64,000 nucleotides of DNA from Sialis fuliginosa. Lineage: Eukaryota > Arthropoda > Insecta > Megaloptera > Sialidae. Below are positions 47,683 through 59,880 of the stretch, one piece after another. The DNA lies in NCBI GenBank assembly GCA_961205875.1, contig OY540816.1:12968701-13032700 (forward strand), in the 5' to 3' direction. Every line of letters begins with the position of its first letter. Positions within the stretch are counted from its first letter, which is position 1. The position numbers were made by a program, and so were the translations under genes. The notes under the pieces were generated by a model. That model was not told the origin of the DNA. It made no database searches and saw only the letters and a program-made list of their open reading frames with translations.

Positions 47683-48210
47683 AGAGGCTGTCTATTAACA
47701 ACGTAGGCATGTCAGAGGAGGGGGGGGGGGTAGTACATAACGAGACAAAGTATCATAAGGGAGTGTCAGATAATATGTAACCCCGGGAAAATAATTTAAA
47801 GTGATCAAATCAGATTTTGATAGATTTGCATTTTGAGACAAAATCATATTTTTAAAATTGGTTTTTCATCTGTGGAAACCTGCCCGATCTACAAAGATCT
47901 CTGAAGATCGTTGGAGATCGTGATAGAAATCAGAGATCTTTGTAGATCCTCGTAGATCTTTGCAGGTTTCCACAGACCAAAAACCAGTGAAAAAATATGA
48001 TTTTGTCTCAAAATGCAGATCTATCATGATTTGGTCAATTTAAATCCAAATTTTTTTCTGGGGCGTTACATTTAAATTTCTCTATGTGCTTGCGTGATAT
48101 TATGACGTAATATTAGTAAGGGAAATTTGCAAGATTGTGACAAGGAGGGAGGATTGGATCCAAAATAACAAAAAAATAGCGTAACGTAGTTATGTTAACA
48201 GTCCGCCTCT
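47683..48210. mobile_element. Inverted-repeat element, 528 bp, with inner fold-back arms
   Basis: AGAGGCTGTCTATTAACA at the left end pairs loosely with TGTTAACAGTCCGCCTCT at the right end (both next to ACGTAG-like words). Within it, GAGACAAAATCATATTTT, GAAACCTGC and GATCTACAAAGATCTC at 47835-47905 pair with GAGATCTTTGTAGATC, GCAGGTTTC and AAAATATGATTTTGTCTC at 47930-48010. GTAACCCCGG at 47777 mirrors CTGGGGCGTTAC at 48058. A G-run sits at about 47719-47730. A related right end occurs at about 50490-50550. Confidence 0.6.
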
Positions 48211-50100
48211 GTACGAGGACATTCCTCACACAAATTATTGAAGCCATTTTTTCTGAATCAGCTACGTGTACAAGACTTTACATGTACAAGTGTACGTGTG
48301 TACTGTGTATGTTTTGTAGCTCGAATCAATTCCGTTTTGTTTTTTATTTATCTATGTTCGATATGTTACAGCATGTGGTTTTTTTTAATCTGTGATTTGT
48401 ATTAACTGGGTTGTTTTGTGCAATTTGTAAATAGGATTATCTTTATTTAGCTAGTTTATAGTCTAGTTTTTAAATGTTCTTCTCTGCATTTCGTATTTTA
48501 ATTGGATTTGAAAAAATGATATTTTTTATACATTAAATGTATAATGTATAATAAATTAATCATGAAAAAATCGAATAATAGATTTCAACGGAATTACACA
48601 TTTCGAAGGTTCCTGAATTACATATTTATGTACGTCTGTCGATCTTTAGACGCTTTATCAAAACAGAGAGACTTATACAAACGTGAAACATTAAACTTAA
48701 AGTTCATATAGGCAAAGATGATTTTTTTTAAATTATTTTTGAAACGGTGTGTTATAAAAAATTTAAAAAATATTGTTTGTTGTTTATTTTTTCAGACAAA
48801 AAATATTTTTTTTATAAAACCAAATGTTTATATTATTTTTGAAACGATTTGCAAAAGAAAAAAAATACCTAAAATTTACGTTCTTACCATTTTTTTAAAT
48901 TGTATTTTTTCGGTATAACTGACCGAATTATGTATTATTAACAGTAACACAGTACTTATTATATTTAATTTAGATATCTTATTAATATAATAATTCTTAT
49001 TTTAGTTTGAAAAATATCTATTAAAAAGCCTACGTAAAATATACACACCTACAGATTATGAACAATTTCACAGCAAATATTTTCAATTACATACAATAAT
49101 TGTGATCACACATCTTTGAATACTCAGTGGACTTTGGTTTTCACAACCCCGGAAATTATGTAGGGGAGCAGATGTGCGCAGTCTTGTAATGTGTTTGAAG
49201 CGAAGAAAATGTTCCATGTGAATAGAAACCCGGAAACTGTTCAACTTCCTTTGCATACAATGTTATTTTCCTAAAGTAATTTATAACTATTCAACACCGT
49301 ATGTGTAATAGAAAATATCTTATACACATACTTTTTATTCGACAATTTATTTAATAGTATCTAATAACAAAAGCATGGATGAAAATATTAAACTAAAAAG
49401 CATATGGATAATTGTTTTTTTTTTAAATTATACAGGTTGATTTACAACTAGTGTCAAAAAAAAATTTACAGTAGATCAAAGATGTTATTTTAAGCCAAAA
49501 ACTTCATATGATTATGTTCCCGGAAATTCTTCGTGAGAGAGCTACAGCCATCCAAAAAATTTTGCTCAGAATTAGTGTTTATTTAATATCTAGAGAACCC
49601 ATTATGGTACAGTAATGAAATTTGATAACCGGTTTATTATTAATAAGTGTTATCGATTTCCGGTATCAACTAGGGGTGTATGAGGACAGTGGGCCCGTCG
49701 ATTTTTATCAGGTATTTTTTTGTTCTTTATTTTTTTCCTGAATCTTCTAGAAGATTATTTGACTCAAAAATATTTTCTGTTCATTTGTCATAGGATAAAA
49801 TGTCATAAAATATTTATTATGACTGAATTCTTACATAAATAATATTGTTAATGAAGTTATACATATATTAAAATCTATTTAGCTTAAAATGTATGATACA
49901 ATTTCATTACAAATGGTAAATGTATATTTGTTAAATTGCAAGTACGTGTGGAAGTTTTCACCGCTCTACTGCTTTAAATTGGCTTGAAATATCGACGACC
50001 TTTATAAGTGGTAAATAAAACAAGGATTCCAGTTAAAGCGAGGTTTTACTGTTTAGTAAATAAATAAACATTTTTACCCTTTCAATCAGACGAAATTGTT
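48211..50100. other. AT-rich gene-free stretch
   Basis: It has weakly GC-richer patches at 49130-49250 and 49640-49720. Short T-rich open frames have no domain signal. Confidence 0.35.
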
Positions 50101-50116
50101 TTTGTTTGTAAATCAG

Positions 50117-50148
50117 GTACGTTTAAAAATAAAATTTCATTTATTCGA
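50117..50148 (+). other. Weaker candidate recursive splice site
   Basis: TTTTGTTTGTAAATCAG ends at 50116 and is followed by GTACGT. A GTATGT donor-like word begins at 50149, giving a possible 32-nt cryptic exon. The pyrimidine tract is interrupted by GTAAA, so this site is less convincing than those at 1583 and 45937. Confidence 0.25.
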
Positions 50149-50748
50149 GTATGTATTTACACACAACAATTCATTGTGTGTTGCCCTTTTCTTAAAATAA
50201 ATTTCTCTTTTAAACCGTATAATAATGTTTTCAATGTATTTTTGGTCCATTCTTTCTATTATAATTTAATTTTACTAACTTAAAACGATGTGTGTATTAT
50301 TTTTAAACTTGTTTAATATTACATAGTTTAAATCATTTTCTTACAATCTTCGATAGATAAAATAATCGTCACAAAGTTTGATAACAATAAGGAAAGGAGT
50401 CAGTTAATATGTGAGTCATATCTTTTCTTAAATCAAAAATAATAACTAAGAAATAAAAAAATTGTGAAAAGATGTGATATTGTGACGTAAGAAGATTTTA
50501 TCAAACAATAACAAAAATATCGTGACGTAGTTTATGAACAGCATCTTAGTAATTAATTAAATTAGTTAATGAGGAATATATCCATTAATATTATTTCACA
50601 TGCATATGTATATCAGTATATATATAGGTATTTATAAAGCAACCTTTTTTACGTTTCGATGCTATCATAAAGTAAATCCATTCCTTTAACATGACCACAT
50701 TGAAGAGCATTTAAATCTTGAAGCTTTTACCAAAAATATCCTAATTAG
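50149..50748. other. AT-rich gene-free stretch with MITE end fragment
   Basis: The sequence ATCGTGACGTAGTTTATGAACAGCATCTT at 50519-50547 resembles the right end of the element at 47683-48210. Nothing else is recognised. Confidence 0.35.
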
Positions 50749-50967
50749 AGTCAAATTAAATACAGAAATGCAAGTCTGAGAGCACAGACGGCAATTTTGA
50801 ATGACGCTCGTTGCAAAGAGCGACTAAGGAGGACTGGTATTACTTTTACTGGCGGTGCTCTTGACGTAAAGAAACCTCGACGACCACCTCCACGCCCCTT
50901 CCATCACGACCGCAAGCGACTTGAATGCAAGCAGCGATTCACAATGACACATTGCATCAGTCTCTAG
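50749..50967 (+). other. Coding-like open frame (72 codons) in a GC-rich island, possible exon
   Basis: The open frame runs SQIKYRNASLRAQTAILNDA, then RCKERLRRTGITFTGGALDV and KKPRRPPPRPFHHDRKRLEC, ending at TAG 50965-50967. The composition is basic and proline-rich, with synonymous use of G/C-ending codons unlike the AT-rich surroundings. TTAAATACAG ends at 50765 and could act as an acceptor, and GTAAAG at 50870 could act as a donor within the frame. No start codon context and no family are recognised. It might be an exon of the gene whose intron fills the window, or a decayed element. Confidence 0.3.
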
Positions 50968-52502
50968 CTAAAGATCATTTAACCTTATATACTGTATAAA
51001 ATAGTTTTCTAGATTTGTTCTGTATGTATACATTTTACTTATTTTATACTGCATGATTCTTTTCATTCATTATATTCATTTTTATTGATTTTCGGATACA
51101 TCTATTGGTAGAAATAAAATATAAATGGAACACTCAAATAAAGCATAAGTGATCATACATCTGCATAGACAGTTCTATATTATTTTTACAGGTAAAGTAA
51201 ATGTACTTATGTAGACAGGTTCAGTGTTTTGATATTGAAATAAAAATGATAGATGTAAACCTTTTTTTTATATCCATATACTTTCTCAACACACTGGTAT
51301 GTAGTAGATAGTTTACCAATTTAATCCATTTTTATGGATATATTTTAATAAAATATTAACTAGCAGGGTTTCTTTTGAATACATTAAAAAATAGCTGAAA
51401 AATATCAAAAAAAAAAAACATAGTGAATTTAAAGAGAAATGGGACATGACATACAATCGGAAACAAAAGTAGCTAAATTTTAAAATTCTCAAATATCTGC
51501 GCTGTAAAATTTGTAATAGAAGTTATAAATGACACAAATTATAGCTAGAGTCGTTTACTTACATTATTTGAAGCTAATTTATCCTGCCATATGACTATTT
51601 TGGTTAAATTTATAAAGATTTTAATATAATATGACGTATTTCTTGACACTGACTATAAGGTACTAAACTTCTGCAATTTTCTACAAGAAACAGACCTAAT
51701 TACAAAAAAAAAATCTTTCATAATTGACTTGCAAAAATATTCGCGAAGCGGTAAATTTTAAATTTTGTTGTATTATAATTAATTTCTCGAAAACGGTTTG
51801 GTAAATATTAATGATATTTTGCATAAAAATTCAACTAATCAAATGCTATACTCCAACAAAAAATTAGAAAATTGGGATCTTTTTATCAATATGTTTTACC
51901 TAAAAATGTCGAAAAATATCGATTTCCATAAGAAGACAGGTTAAATTGAAATCAATATATTTCTGTAAATGAATTTAATGTTTTGTTCGTTGCATTAGAA
52001 TGCTAATGAGAACATTCTCGCCAGTTTTCATGCATTTAGTAATATTTTGATAGTACTACCATTCCTCCTTAAAAAAAAAATTTTCTCTCACTTTTTTAGA
52101 GTACAGTGGGCTTTAATAAGTAATTAATTTTTTGAATAAAAATATTCGAATGTTAAGGTTAATGATAACACTTAATAATAATAAATGGATACCTACCTAA
52201 ATAAAGTATAATGTAATGTAGAGGGTTAAACGTAACAGAGCTTTACAAAGATATATTGTAGCAAAGACTCAAGCTAAAGCAAAGTCCATTTAAGTTCTTC
52301 TAAAGTTCATGTAATTGTTACACTGCGGATCGACGGAGTCGAGTTAAACGGTTATTGCATGTGCTTCTCTCGTTTGACATCACTTACCAACTTTATGATA
52401 GGTTTTTAATGATTCATGTATACGAGCATGGTAAAATGAAATCTTGGTCAATTTGGAGATCTAAAAGATTAGGATATATTTTGTCATATGTTACAATTAT
52501 CT
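50968..52502. other. AT-rich gene-free stretch
   Basis: A junction TATTATTTTTACAG followed by GTAAAG at 51191/51192 is another weak acceptor-donor fusion, without a good downstream donor. Nothing else is recognised. Confidence 0.35.
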
Positions 52503-53052
52503 CAATGGCGCCGGAACCAATTTTTTATGGGGGGGGAGTACGAACCTCAAAAATTAAACTGACCTTACTTTACTTGGCGTTCTTAAAATTTAAAGTTGAC
52601 TTCAATTTTCTTTTTTCTTGCTTAATATCGTATTATTTGTTAAAAAAAATTAAACAAAGATACTAACTTTTCTTTTTTTGTCTTTCTGACAAGATTCGTC
52701 GTTACATTTTATAATTTGTTTGTGAGCGTTAACATTAGTTTACAACAAATTAAAGAATTTTTAAGAGTATAAAAATTACACTTAACTCCGAAATTAAGGG
52801 ATCACAAAATGTTTTAAATATTTTTAGGTGTTTTTGAATGGTTGCATCTTCGCGAAAAATTTAATTTTTATTGTATCCTACTTTACGACCATTTTTGATC
52901 GAGTTATTTGTTGTTACTTTCTCATGGAGTTTAGTGTACAAAAACAGATTTTTATAATTGCACGTCGCTTCAAACCCACCCTAAAAAACAGGATCAAAAT
53001 TTGAGGGGGGGGAGTAGTCATTCACCCCTGCCCCCCGGCTCTGGCGCCACTG
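52503..53052. mobile_element. hAT-like non-autonomous element with CARTGGCGCC ends and G-runs
   Basis: The left end CAATGGCGCCGGAACC and the right end, read inverted, CAGTGGCGCCAGAGCCGGGG are inverted repeats, each followed inward by a G-run and AGTA. The flanks AATTATCT and CTCTATCT share five of eight bases, a weak 8-bp duplication. The interior contains TTACGACCATTTTTGATCG, shared with 44685. No transposase is present. Confidence 0.6.
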
Positions 53053-54433
53053 CTCTATCTCGTTCCTGACAGCTTATGTGAGACTCAGTTACCAAAACGC
53101 TTAAATACAATTTTATCGATATCCTAACATTGATGCAAGACTAATTGGTTATGAATTTTCTATATTTTTTTATACACATACATTTTTTTAAGACACACGT
53201 TATTTTTGACTACAAAACTCGAGTTAATCAATAAAAAAATACATGCATATAAAACGTCGAGTACAACAAAACATCTCAAGTGAAGTGTACGTATGCAATA
53301 TGGATACATACTATCTACTCTTCGTGTTAAAAGATCAGTGCTGTCAATGGGGTACATACATCATTACATACACATACACACACACACACTCTTAGCACGG
53401 GCACTACGGCCGATGTCAACCACCTTATATTACAACGTCTCCTTCTCACTACATCGTCTTTCCTCTTCCGGCGCTACTTCTAAAGCTTTAATTAATGCTA
53501 GCACATTACTTCAACAACCGAGGCAGACCGTCTGAGGGTCTGTGCAGTACCAAAAATTCTCAGTATGTATGTTTATAAACCTCTAGAGATTTCGTTCTTT
53601 TTTTGGCTCGTCTACGATTTTTATACTTGGTTGAGTTTTTCTAGATGACTGAGTTGAGAGAATCTATGCATGTCACGCTTTTAATTATAAATTCATAATG
53701 AAAAGTGGTTTGGCGTTCATAATAATGTCGATGTTATGGTTGATTAAAATTGTATTTTTTACTTTATACGTATAAACATCAGTGTACGGAAATTTCTTCC
53801 GCTGTAATGGGAATCGATTAACTCGTAAGAACGAAAAATGCATATCCTGCAATTTAAAGAATGCAAAATGCCAAGATTAAAAAAAATACGTTGTACCTAC
53901 AGACAGATTTGTATATTGCACTGCCAAACAAAATATTACGTTTTAATATTTTCCTTTGATATTTTTATCGCTGTTTATTTATTGTAATGCGCTGATTTCG
54001 AATATCACATTATGTAGGTATTAGTTTTTTGCCTAACAGCTTCAGTTTGTTTATTTAGTTTTAAGTTTTACGTGACTCAAAATTAGTTTTGCTAAAAAAT
54101 TTCAATATGGTTACGACACGGAGACATTGTTTAATCAATCCAGATAGTTTTTATTATATTTGTGGCGAATATATCATAGAAGAAATATTAAAAATCTACC
54201 TCGGACTTTTTCAAACACGCATATTTTAAGTACTTTGGAATAGAATTGTGCAATCAAGACAAGTACGTCAGTACATTTATTAAAATTTACATATATTCCA
54301 ACTATTTATATTAGCGATGCTGTATGGCTCCTCCAGGAGGAAGTATTATTTTACTTTATAAACAAAATTTTGTTTATTACTTACTGTGATTACATCTGGG
54401 AGAATATTCATATCTTATTTATAATGTAAATTA
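53053..54433. other. Gene-free stretch with GC-richer island at 53380-53545
   Basis: The island lies at the 3' part of an 80-codon plus-strand frame (53293-53535) ending SSSGATSKALINASTLLQQP, preceded by an (CA)n run. There is no recognised domain, so it is not called as a gene. The rest is AT-rich. Confidence 0.3.
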
Positions 54434-54470
54434 GAGATCTTTCATAGCATGTTATTCTATGAAAGATCTC
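54434..54470. repeat. Small perfect hairpin
   Basis: GAGATCTTTCATAG and CTATGAAAGATCTC form a perfect 14-bp stem with a 9-nt loop. It is too short for a typical microRNA precursor and its origin is unknown. Confidence 0.6.
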
Positions 54471-54716
54471 CTTAATATTTGTTCGAAAATTATATACTTG
54501 TTTATTATTTTCTTTTTTATATCTTATATATTTTAATAAGTCTGTTACATAAATCCATTAAAAGTTTATTATTTATTGAACACATCTCTTAAAGTTCATT
54601 TATTGTTAATTAATATTAAAAATAAGTCTTATAATTTTTTTTCTGGATAATGAATCCTCTTCCAGTTTAAAGTATAACTGATAGAATAAAACTAGCATTA
54701 TTTTCTTAATAAGATA

Positions 54717-55196
54717 AGGTACTGGTGCCAGTTATGGCCGCTATAAAAGCAAGGTTTACTGTTTTTGTGATTGACGGGCTTCTTTTTTGTAATTCTCCTG
54801 AACTCATGTTACTAATAAAACAAGTAACTCTTTATTTAATCAATTTAATTATCAAAGTCCGCAGATATAGTTTGTTTTTTAAATTATAGCCTTTTATTTT
54901 GTTTACGTTTTTTTCTCCAGTAATGGATAAAGTAAAACCAGTAATGAGCACGCATTTGGTTATGATTACGAAAGAAAGAATCGTCAAATTTGAAACAATG
55001 TAAAGCACTTGCTATGATAATTAGTTTAAATTTCCATCATTTTGACACCTATTGGCCGCATTGTCATCAAATCACGTTGTAAGACAGTTAAATGTATATA
55101 TGTAGATAAATATTCAGAAATGGTAGTAATTAAATATCAACAAATATTTATAATTCAGTACATTTAATTAAATATCCAAGACTGGTGCCAGTACCT
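54717..55196 (+). mobile_element. AGGTACTGG MITE family, copy I, complete
   Basis: It begins AGGTACTGGTGCCAGTTATGG and ends CCAAGACTGGTGCCAGTACCT, flanked by TA at 54715-54716 and 55197-55198. It is 480 bp. Terminal inverted repeats of about 15 bp (AGGTACTGGTGCCAGT against ACTGGTGCCAGTACCT) are nearly perfect. It is the best-preserved reference copy in the window. Confidence 0.92.
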
Positions 55197-55331
55197 TATA
55201 CCTAGGTACACTTATTAGATGCCAGGAAAAATTTCAGTGTTGGCCAGTGTTATTTATTGATTAAATTTTCATATTTGATATGTAAGTATTAGCAATCCGT
55301 ACATGTACTATAAAGCTTGATTATGATTAAA

Positions 55332-55448
55332 ATGAACTACGACAGAAAGAGTGCGCGGACCGTTGAGGTCGAGAGCGGGTCAACAGGCTCGCGCCAATCC
55401 CCAGACGAAATTCTCAAGAGCCTTTGTGTGATGCTGCTTCTCAAGTAA
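55332..55448 (+). other. Short coding-like frame in a GC-rich island
   Basis: ATG to TAA gives 38 residues (MNYDRKSARTVEVESGSTGS, then RQSPDEILKSLCVMLLLK). The composition is soluble and protein-like in a GC-rich island within AT-rich DNA. A 74-codon antisense frame (55337-55561) overlaps, so chance is likely in GC-rich sequence. There is no recognised family. Confidence 0.2.
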
Positions 55449-57689
55449 TGCGACACGGGACGCGGGTGGTTGTATAGAAACACGGAAACCGAAAACACAC
55501 GGTACCGGATATTTCTATACGCTCGTTTTTTATATTTCATGAACGCGATTGCGCGGTGCACTCAATTTAAATTAAAATATCAATCAACTTTTGTAAATGA
55601 AAGTAGGCTTTTATATTTTATGTTTTTGATAGTTAAAATAGTTCTCTCATTTATTATTCAAAATATTGTACTGATTCGTTTGTATTTTATGTTAATTAAA
55701 AACTAAAATTTGTTTATTCTAGAAATATTAAAAATAACAAAATGTACATACACATATACATTTGTTGGAATTATTTGAAATTTCAATACGTATATAACAA
55801 ATACATATATGGTTCCAGAGTTTACTGTGTCGCTAAACAGAGCATGTTTTACTATCAGCTACTACGGTCATTATTTAATATAAATACATTTTATTTATTA
55901 TCTAATATGAATACAATTTCTTATACACAAGAACCAATTTTTAACCGATTTCAAAAAAAGGAGGTGATTCTCAATTCGGTTATACATATTTTTAATGTAC
56001 ATATGTTCGAGCATAACTCCGACAAATATATGCACCGATTTGGATGATTTTTTGTTTGTTTGAAAGAGTACCCACCCAAAACGGAAAAATAAAAAACTTT
56101 TAATATAAAAAAAATTAATAAAATTGACTTAAAAAAAAATCCTAAAAACACTTAAATTATAATAATTAAAGATAGTTTATGAAGATCGGTGTTAAGCCAT
56201 TAAAAAACTGAGTTACCTGTCAAACGTTGTTTTCAAATTATTTAGAATTTTTGGATATTTGTTATTAAAAAAAAGTAAATATTATTGTTTATCACTGAAG
56301 CACAAATTATTACATATAATATTTCTTCATAAAAATTTTTATATGATGTCAGAAACCAATGCTTAAAGAAAATACATTTGTTGGTTACACATTTAAAAAA
56401 AACACTTATTTAAAACTATAATTTATAACAATAAAATAATAAAAATTTTGATTTAAAACTCAATACAGTATCAATATCAAATGAAAATATTTAAAAACAA
56501 CTTACAATAAATCAGCTTAACTAAAACAAAGAGTAAATACGGGAAATACCAAGAGTAAATATACATAGTTTGACAGCCATTTATAATGTCAAAGACGTCA
56601 AAGAATTCCTCAAGATGACGCAGTCTCCCCTCTCATGCCACTCCCCGCACAGAATTATGAGGCAACTTGGTCATTTACTAACCTTGTAATGAAGTTCAAA
56701 TTTTTATGTTAATCGCTATTCGAAATTCTCATATATGCTCTTATTTTTATTATTTGACATCTATATCGACTGGCTCTTCTCCTTTTCCGACAGCTCTTCG
56801 AGCACTTAAAATTATTTTTAGTTATAATTTTAAATTACCGAATACATACGTATACAAAGAGAAGGAAGTAGAAACTATTAAAATGAACTAACTTTATTAT
56901 TATTAATATGTCATTTGTGCAAATTAGTGAAGCGTAATATGTAATCGGAACAATATTACTCACGCTATTTTGTCGAGTTCACGGTTCGGTGCTACGGAGT
57001 TCGAACAAATTCAGCCGCAAGGCGTCTATTTCTGTTATTTTATTTTCCCAATCAAATTCACAAAAAAATAAACCGATTCACTAATTGATTTCCACACTAT
57101 AAATCCAGTGTATTTCAAGAAAAAAAATATTGAATTTATTTTGGATTCGTGTTTTCAATTGGTGTTTAGCTTTTTAATGAATATTTATGTTTGATGGATT
57201 TGATTGGAAAATAAACATCTATTTTAACGTATACGTTTAGTTTTTTTATTAAAGTATTATATGTATTAATATACCTACTCCATACGTTAACATACGTAAA
57301 AGACTTGCATAGGTATTATAAAATTATAATTTCGTTTTAGATTTTTATTAAAAATACTTTACTTTTAAATTTATAAAGGTACACATCCCTTTATCATTAC
57401 TATTGTTTTTTATTTCAACCACTATAGTTATTATTTATTCTGAAAATCAATATATTAGTTTTATAATATCAATTTTTTTGCTATTTGTCTACGATTTAAA
57501 TATAATAAATAGTGGTTTAGTAAAAGAAAACATAAAGTAAATAATTTTACTTTACTATGAATTTCAAAATCATAATTTTATAATAAAAATATTTTAAAAA
57601 GTTATTATTTTGCCTATTTCTGTATGTCCATCAGTATACAAACGCTGTAATTCAAAAACCAAGGTTAGTAAATACACAGGTTGTCTCAA
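55449..57689. other. Gene-free stretch with a degenerate repeat fragment
   Basis: At 55943-56085 the phrases ACCGATTTCAAAAAAAGGAG, GTGATTCTCAATTCGG and AGAGTACCCACCC resemble a widespread insect retroelement 3' segment. A GC-richer patch lies at 56590-56660. Nothing else is recognised. Confidence 0.35.
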
Positions 57690-57866
57690 TAGCTCTTGAC
57701 CAATCAGCTTGGGCACCCCAGATGACGTATTTTCCCCTTCTCGCGCCGAGTTACAAGATTACATTTGTTATGATTGGGCACATCATTCTCCCTCTCCACA
57801 TTTGGGCAACCCAGATAACGTATTTCCCTCCCTCGCGCCGAGCTACTGAGACTACCTTGTCTTTAC
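57690..57866. repeat. Two-unit tandem repeat with CGCGCCGAG
   Basis: The unit TTGGGCACCCCAGATGACGT, then TCTCGCGCCGAGTTAC (57709-57754) repeats as TTGGGCAACCCAGATAACGT, then CCTCGCGCCGAGCTAC (57801-57845), with a spacing of about 92 bp. It is GC-richer than its flanks and is probably part of a mobile element or a local duplication. Confidence 0.75.
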
Positions 57867-58514
57867 ATACCTTGTTCAAAAACAACAAAAATTAGAAAGT
57901 TGAAACTTTATATTTATAATCAATCTGAAAAAATTGAGAATCATAAACGGATGTTAAATTTTGCAAAAAAAATTATACCAGAGGCATATTATACCTAATT
58001 ATTTTAATAAAAATCTTTATTAAATATTACTTTCAAGGCACAACAAAAGAGAGTATCTACCCAGATTTTACTCACAAATACATAAGTACGTCCGTATTTA
58101 TATCCATTTATATTTAATTTAAATCAGTGCATGTCCATTAAATACCTTTTCATTGACAAACGTTAATTACAATAAAAACACAGATATAGGCCGCACGTGT
58201 CTTGGTAGTGTGATGGAACAACTAGAGGGGGGGGGAGCATGTGATATACTCTTGCGAGTGGAACCACTTCACAGATTGCGTGCACTATCCCCGGGGAGCA
58301 GCTCAGTCCGTTCTGCTTCCTCTATTGTTGAGATTTTGCGATTCTATATCGCAATGAGGACAACTGTTATGTGAAACTTAAATTGTATAGTTTTTTTTCC
58401 AGAAATAAATAGCCCTCCGTCGAGATGTAACGAGTTTAAATTGTTTATTATTTTTTTTGTGGTATTTTTATAAATTTGTTCTGTTTATCGATATATGATG
58501 TTTATATAAGTGAA
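57867..58514. other. Gene-free stretch with GC-richer patch at 58180-58350
   Basis: The patch has a G-run (58227-58236) and a 73-codon frame with no recognised domain. GTTTTTTTTCCAG at 58389-58401 is a good acceptor-like word, but no exon is recognised after it. Confidence 0.3.
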
Positions 58515-58890
58515 CTTTTTTACATGTTACGTAAAAATTTTATAGAATATTTTTTGTTGAGCATTAAATTTCCTATAATATATGGGTCTACAACGTTTGC
58601 TGTAAAATATTCCCTTACAAAGATTTATCTCAATTTATTTTTAAAATTCCTGTTTTGTTTTTCTGAATTGACTTGTCAAAAAATTAAAAATATACAAAAA
58701 AATAATCAGGTGTGTCTTGAGAAAAATTTCGAATGAACATTTTTTAGTAAAATTGTATAAAAATTAAATGGTTAACCAATTCCAGGCAATTTATCTCAAC
58801 ACTATCGGTTTTTATTTAAATTGTTCAATAATTAACTACCTTTGGTGATTAAGCACGAGGAAGCACTGTGCATTTACTTGGCAGATGTTG
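58515..58890 (-). repeat. Dispersed repeat, copy 2 (inverse of 7258-7590)
   Basis: Read on the minus strand, it contains CTGCCAAGTAAATGCACAG, GTGCTTCCTCGTGC, GGTTAACCATTTAATTTTTA and AATTGAGATAAATCTTTGTA, in the same order as at 7262-7490. It has an extra segment of about 50 bp (CAGAAAAACAAAACAGG) that copy 1 lacks. Confidence 0.7.
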
Positions 58891-59700
58891 TTTAATATAC
58901 GATATAATTATTCATTTATTCATCACTTATAAATAATAATTAAAGTATTTTTCATTGTCAGTATAATACTATTTGTATTCTATTTCAATAAGTATTATTC
59001 ATCAGTTAATTTTCAACTATATCATTCATCATTGTTTCTTAAATTAAATTTTATGAATCAACAACGTCAAACTTGCAAAACTTTCAAAAAACTTTGAATC
59101 ATAACTGACTGCAACAGCAGTTTCCACTAACGCAATAAAAAAGAACGTGTCTTCCATTTATTCAGTAGTATTCATTCAAATACCATCATTCTATCTTATT
59201 TAATTTAATTTTCTCATTTATAAATCCCGACATTAATCCGATAAACTATACTAATTGAATCTTTAATATTCTAATTGTATGTAAACAAACAAATCAATTT
59301 AAACAACCTCCTTTCACATCGAAAATCGCAAGTTCGTTTACGTTGTGTCATCTATTCGCTCTGCCAGGACCGCGTCAACCAAACACGAAGATGTAAATGA
59401 CACAAATGTCAATAAGCGTAATTGTTACTTTAATTACATTTCTTTGTCGTAATTTTTACGCAAATTATTAGAAAGTTATCATAATTATGTATTTTTTACT
59501 TTCTTATACTCATGTATGTATATAAAATATGCATATACTTTTTGCTACTTTTTTCATTCAAACTCGAATATAGCAACACCAAAAAATGCTAAAAAACGAT
59601 ATAATATACGTACAAACTTTTCTTCAGACATCAGTTTAAGGACACTGCTTATTACCACTTAATTATATGCATATCTATATTATTTATTATGTTTTAATCC
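58891..59700. other. AT-rich gene-free stretch
   Basis: TTTTTTACTTTCTTATAC at 59491-59508 matches the terminus of the element at 34785, here without a partner. Nothing else is recognised. Confidence 0.35.
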
Positions 59701-59701
59701 A

Positions 59702-59880
59702 ACTGTTTTTAGGGTTCCTTAGAAAACTAGGAGCCCTTAAAGTTTCGCTTTGTCCATCCGTCTATCTATCTATATAAATTTTATACTGATTAAGATGAAA
59801 TTTGGAATACGGACGAAGACTGATAACCCAAAAACAGAAATCAAATTTTTTTTGACCCCCTTCCTATAGACTAGAAAGTA
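59702..59880 (+). repeat. Fragment of a widespread insect repeat (GGGTTCC...GTCCATCCGTCT)
   Basis: AGGGTTCCTTAGAAAACTAG, then TTTCGCTTTGTCCATCCGTC and ATGAAATTTGGAATACGG, resemble the 5' part of a common degenerate repeat in many insects. No coding sequence is present and the superfamily is not assigned. Confidence 0.4.

Noticed and set aside
51178-51200. ATTATTTTTACAG joined to GTAAAG
   Set aside because: Short pyrimidine tract, weak donor and no paired downstream donor; kept only as a note.
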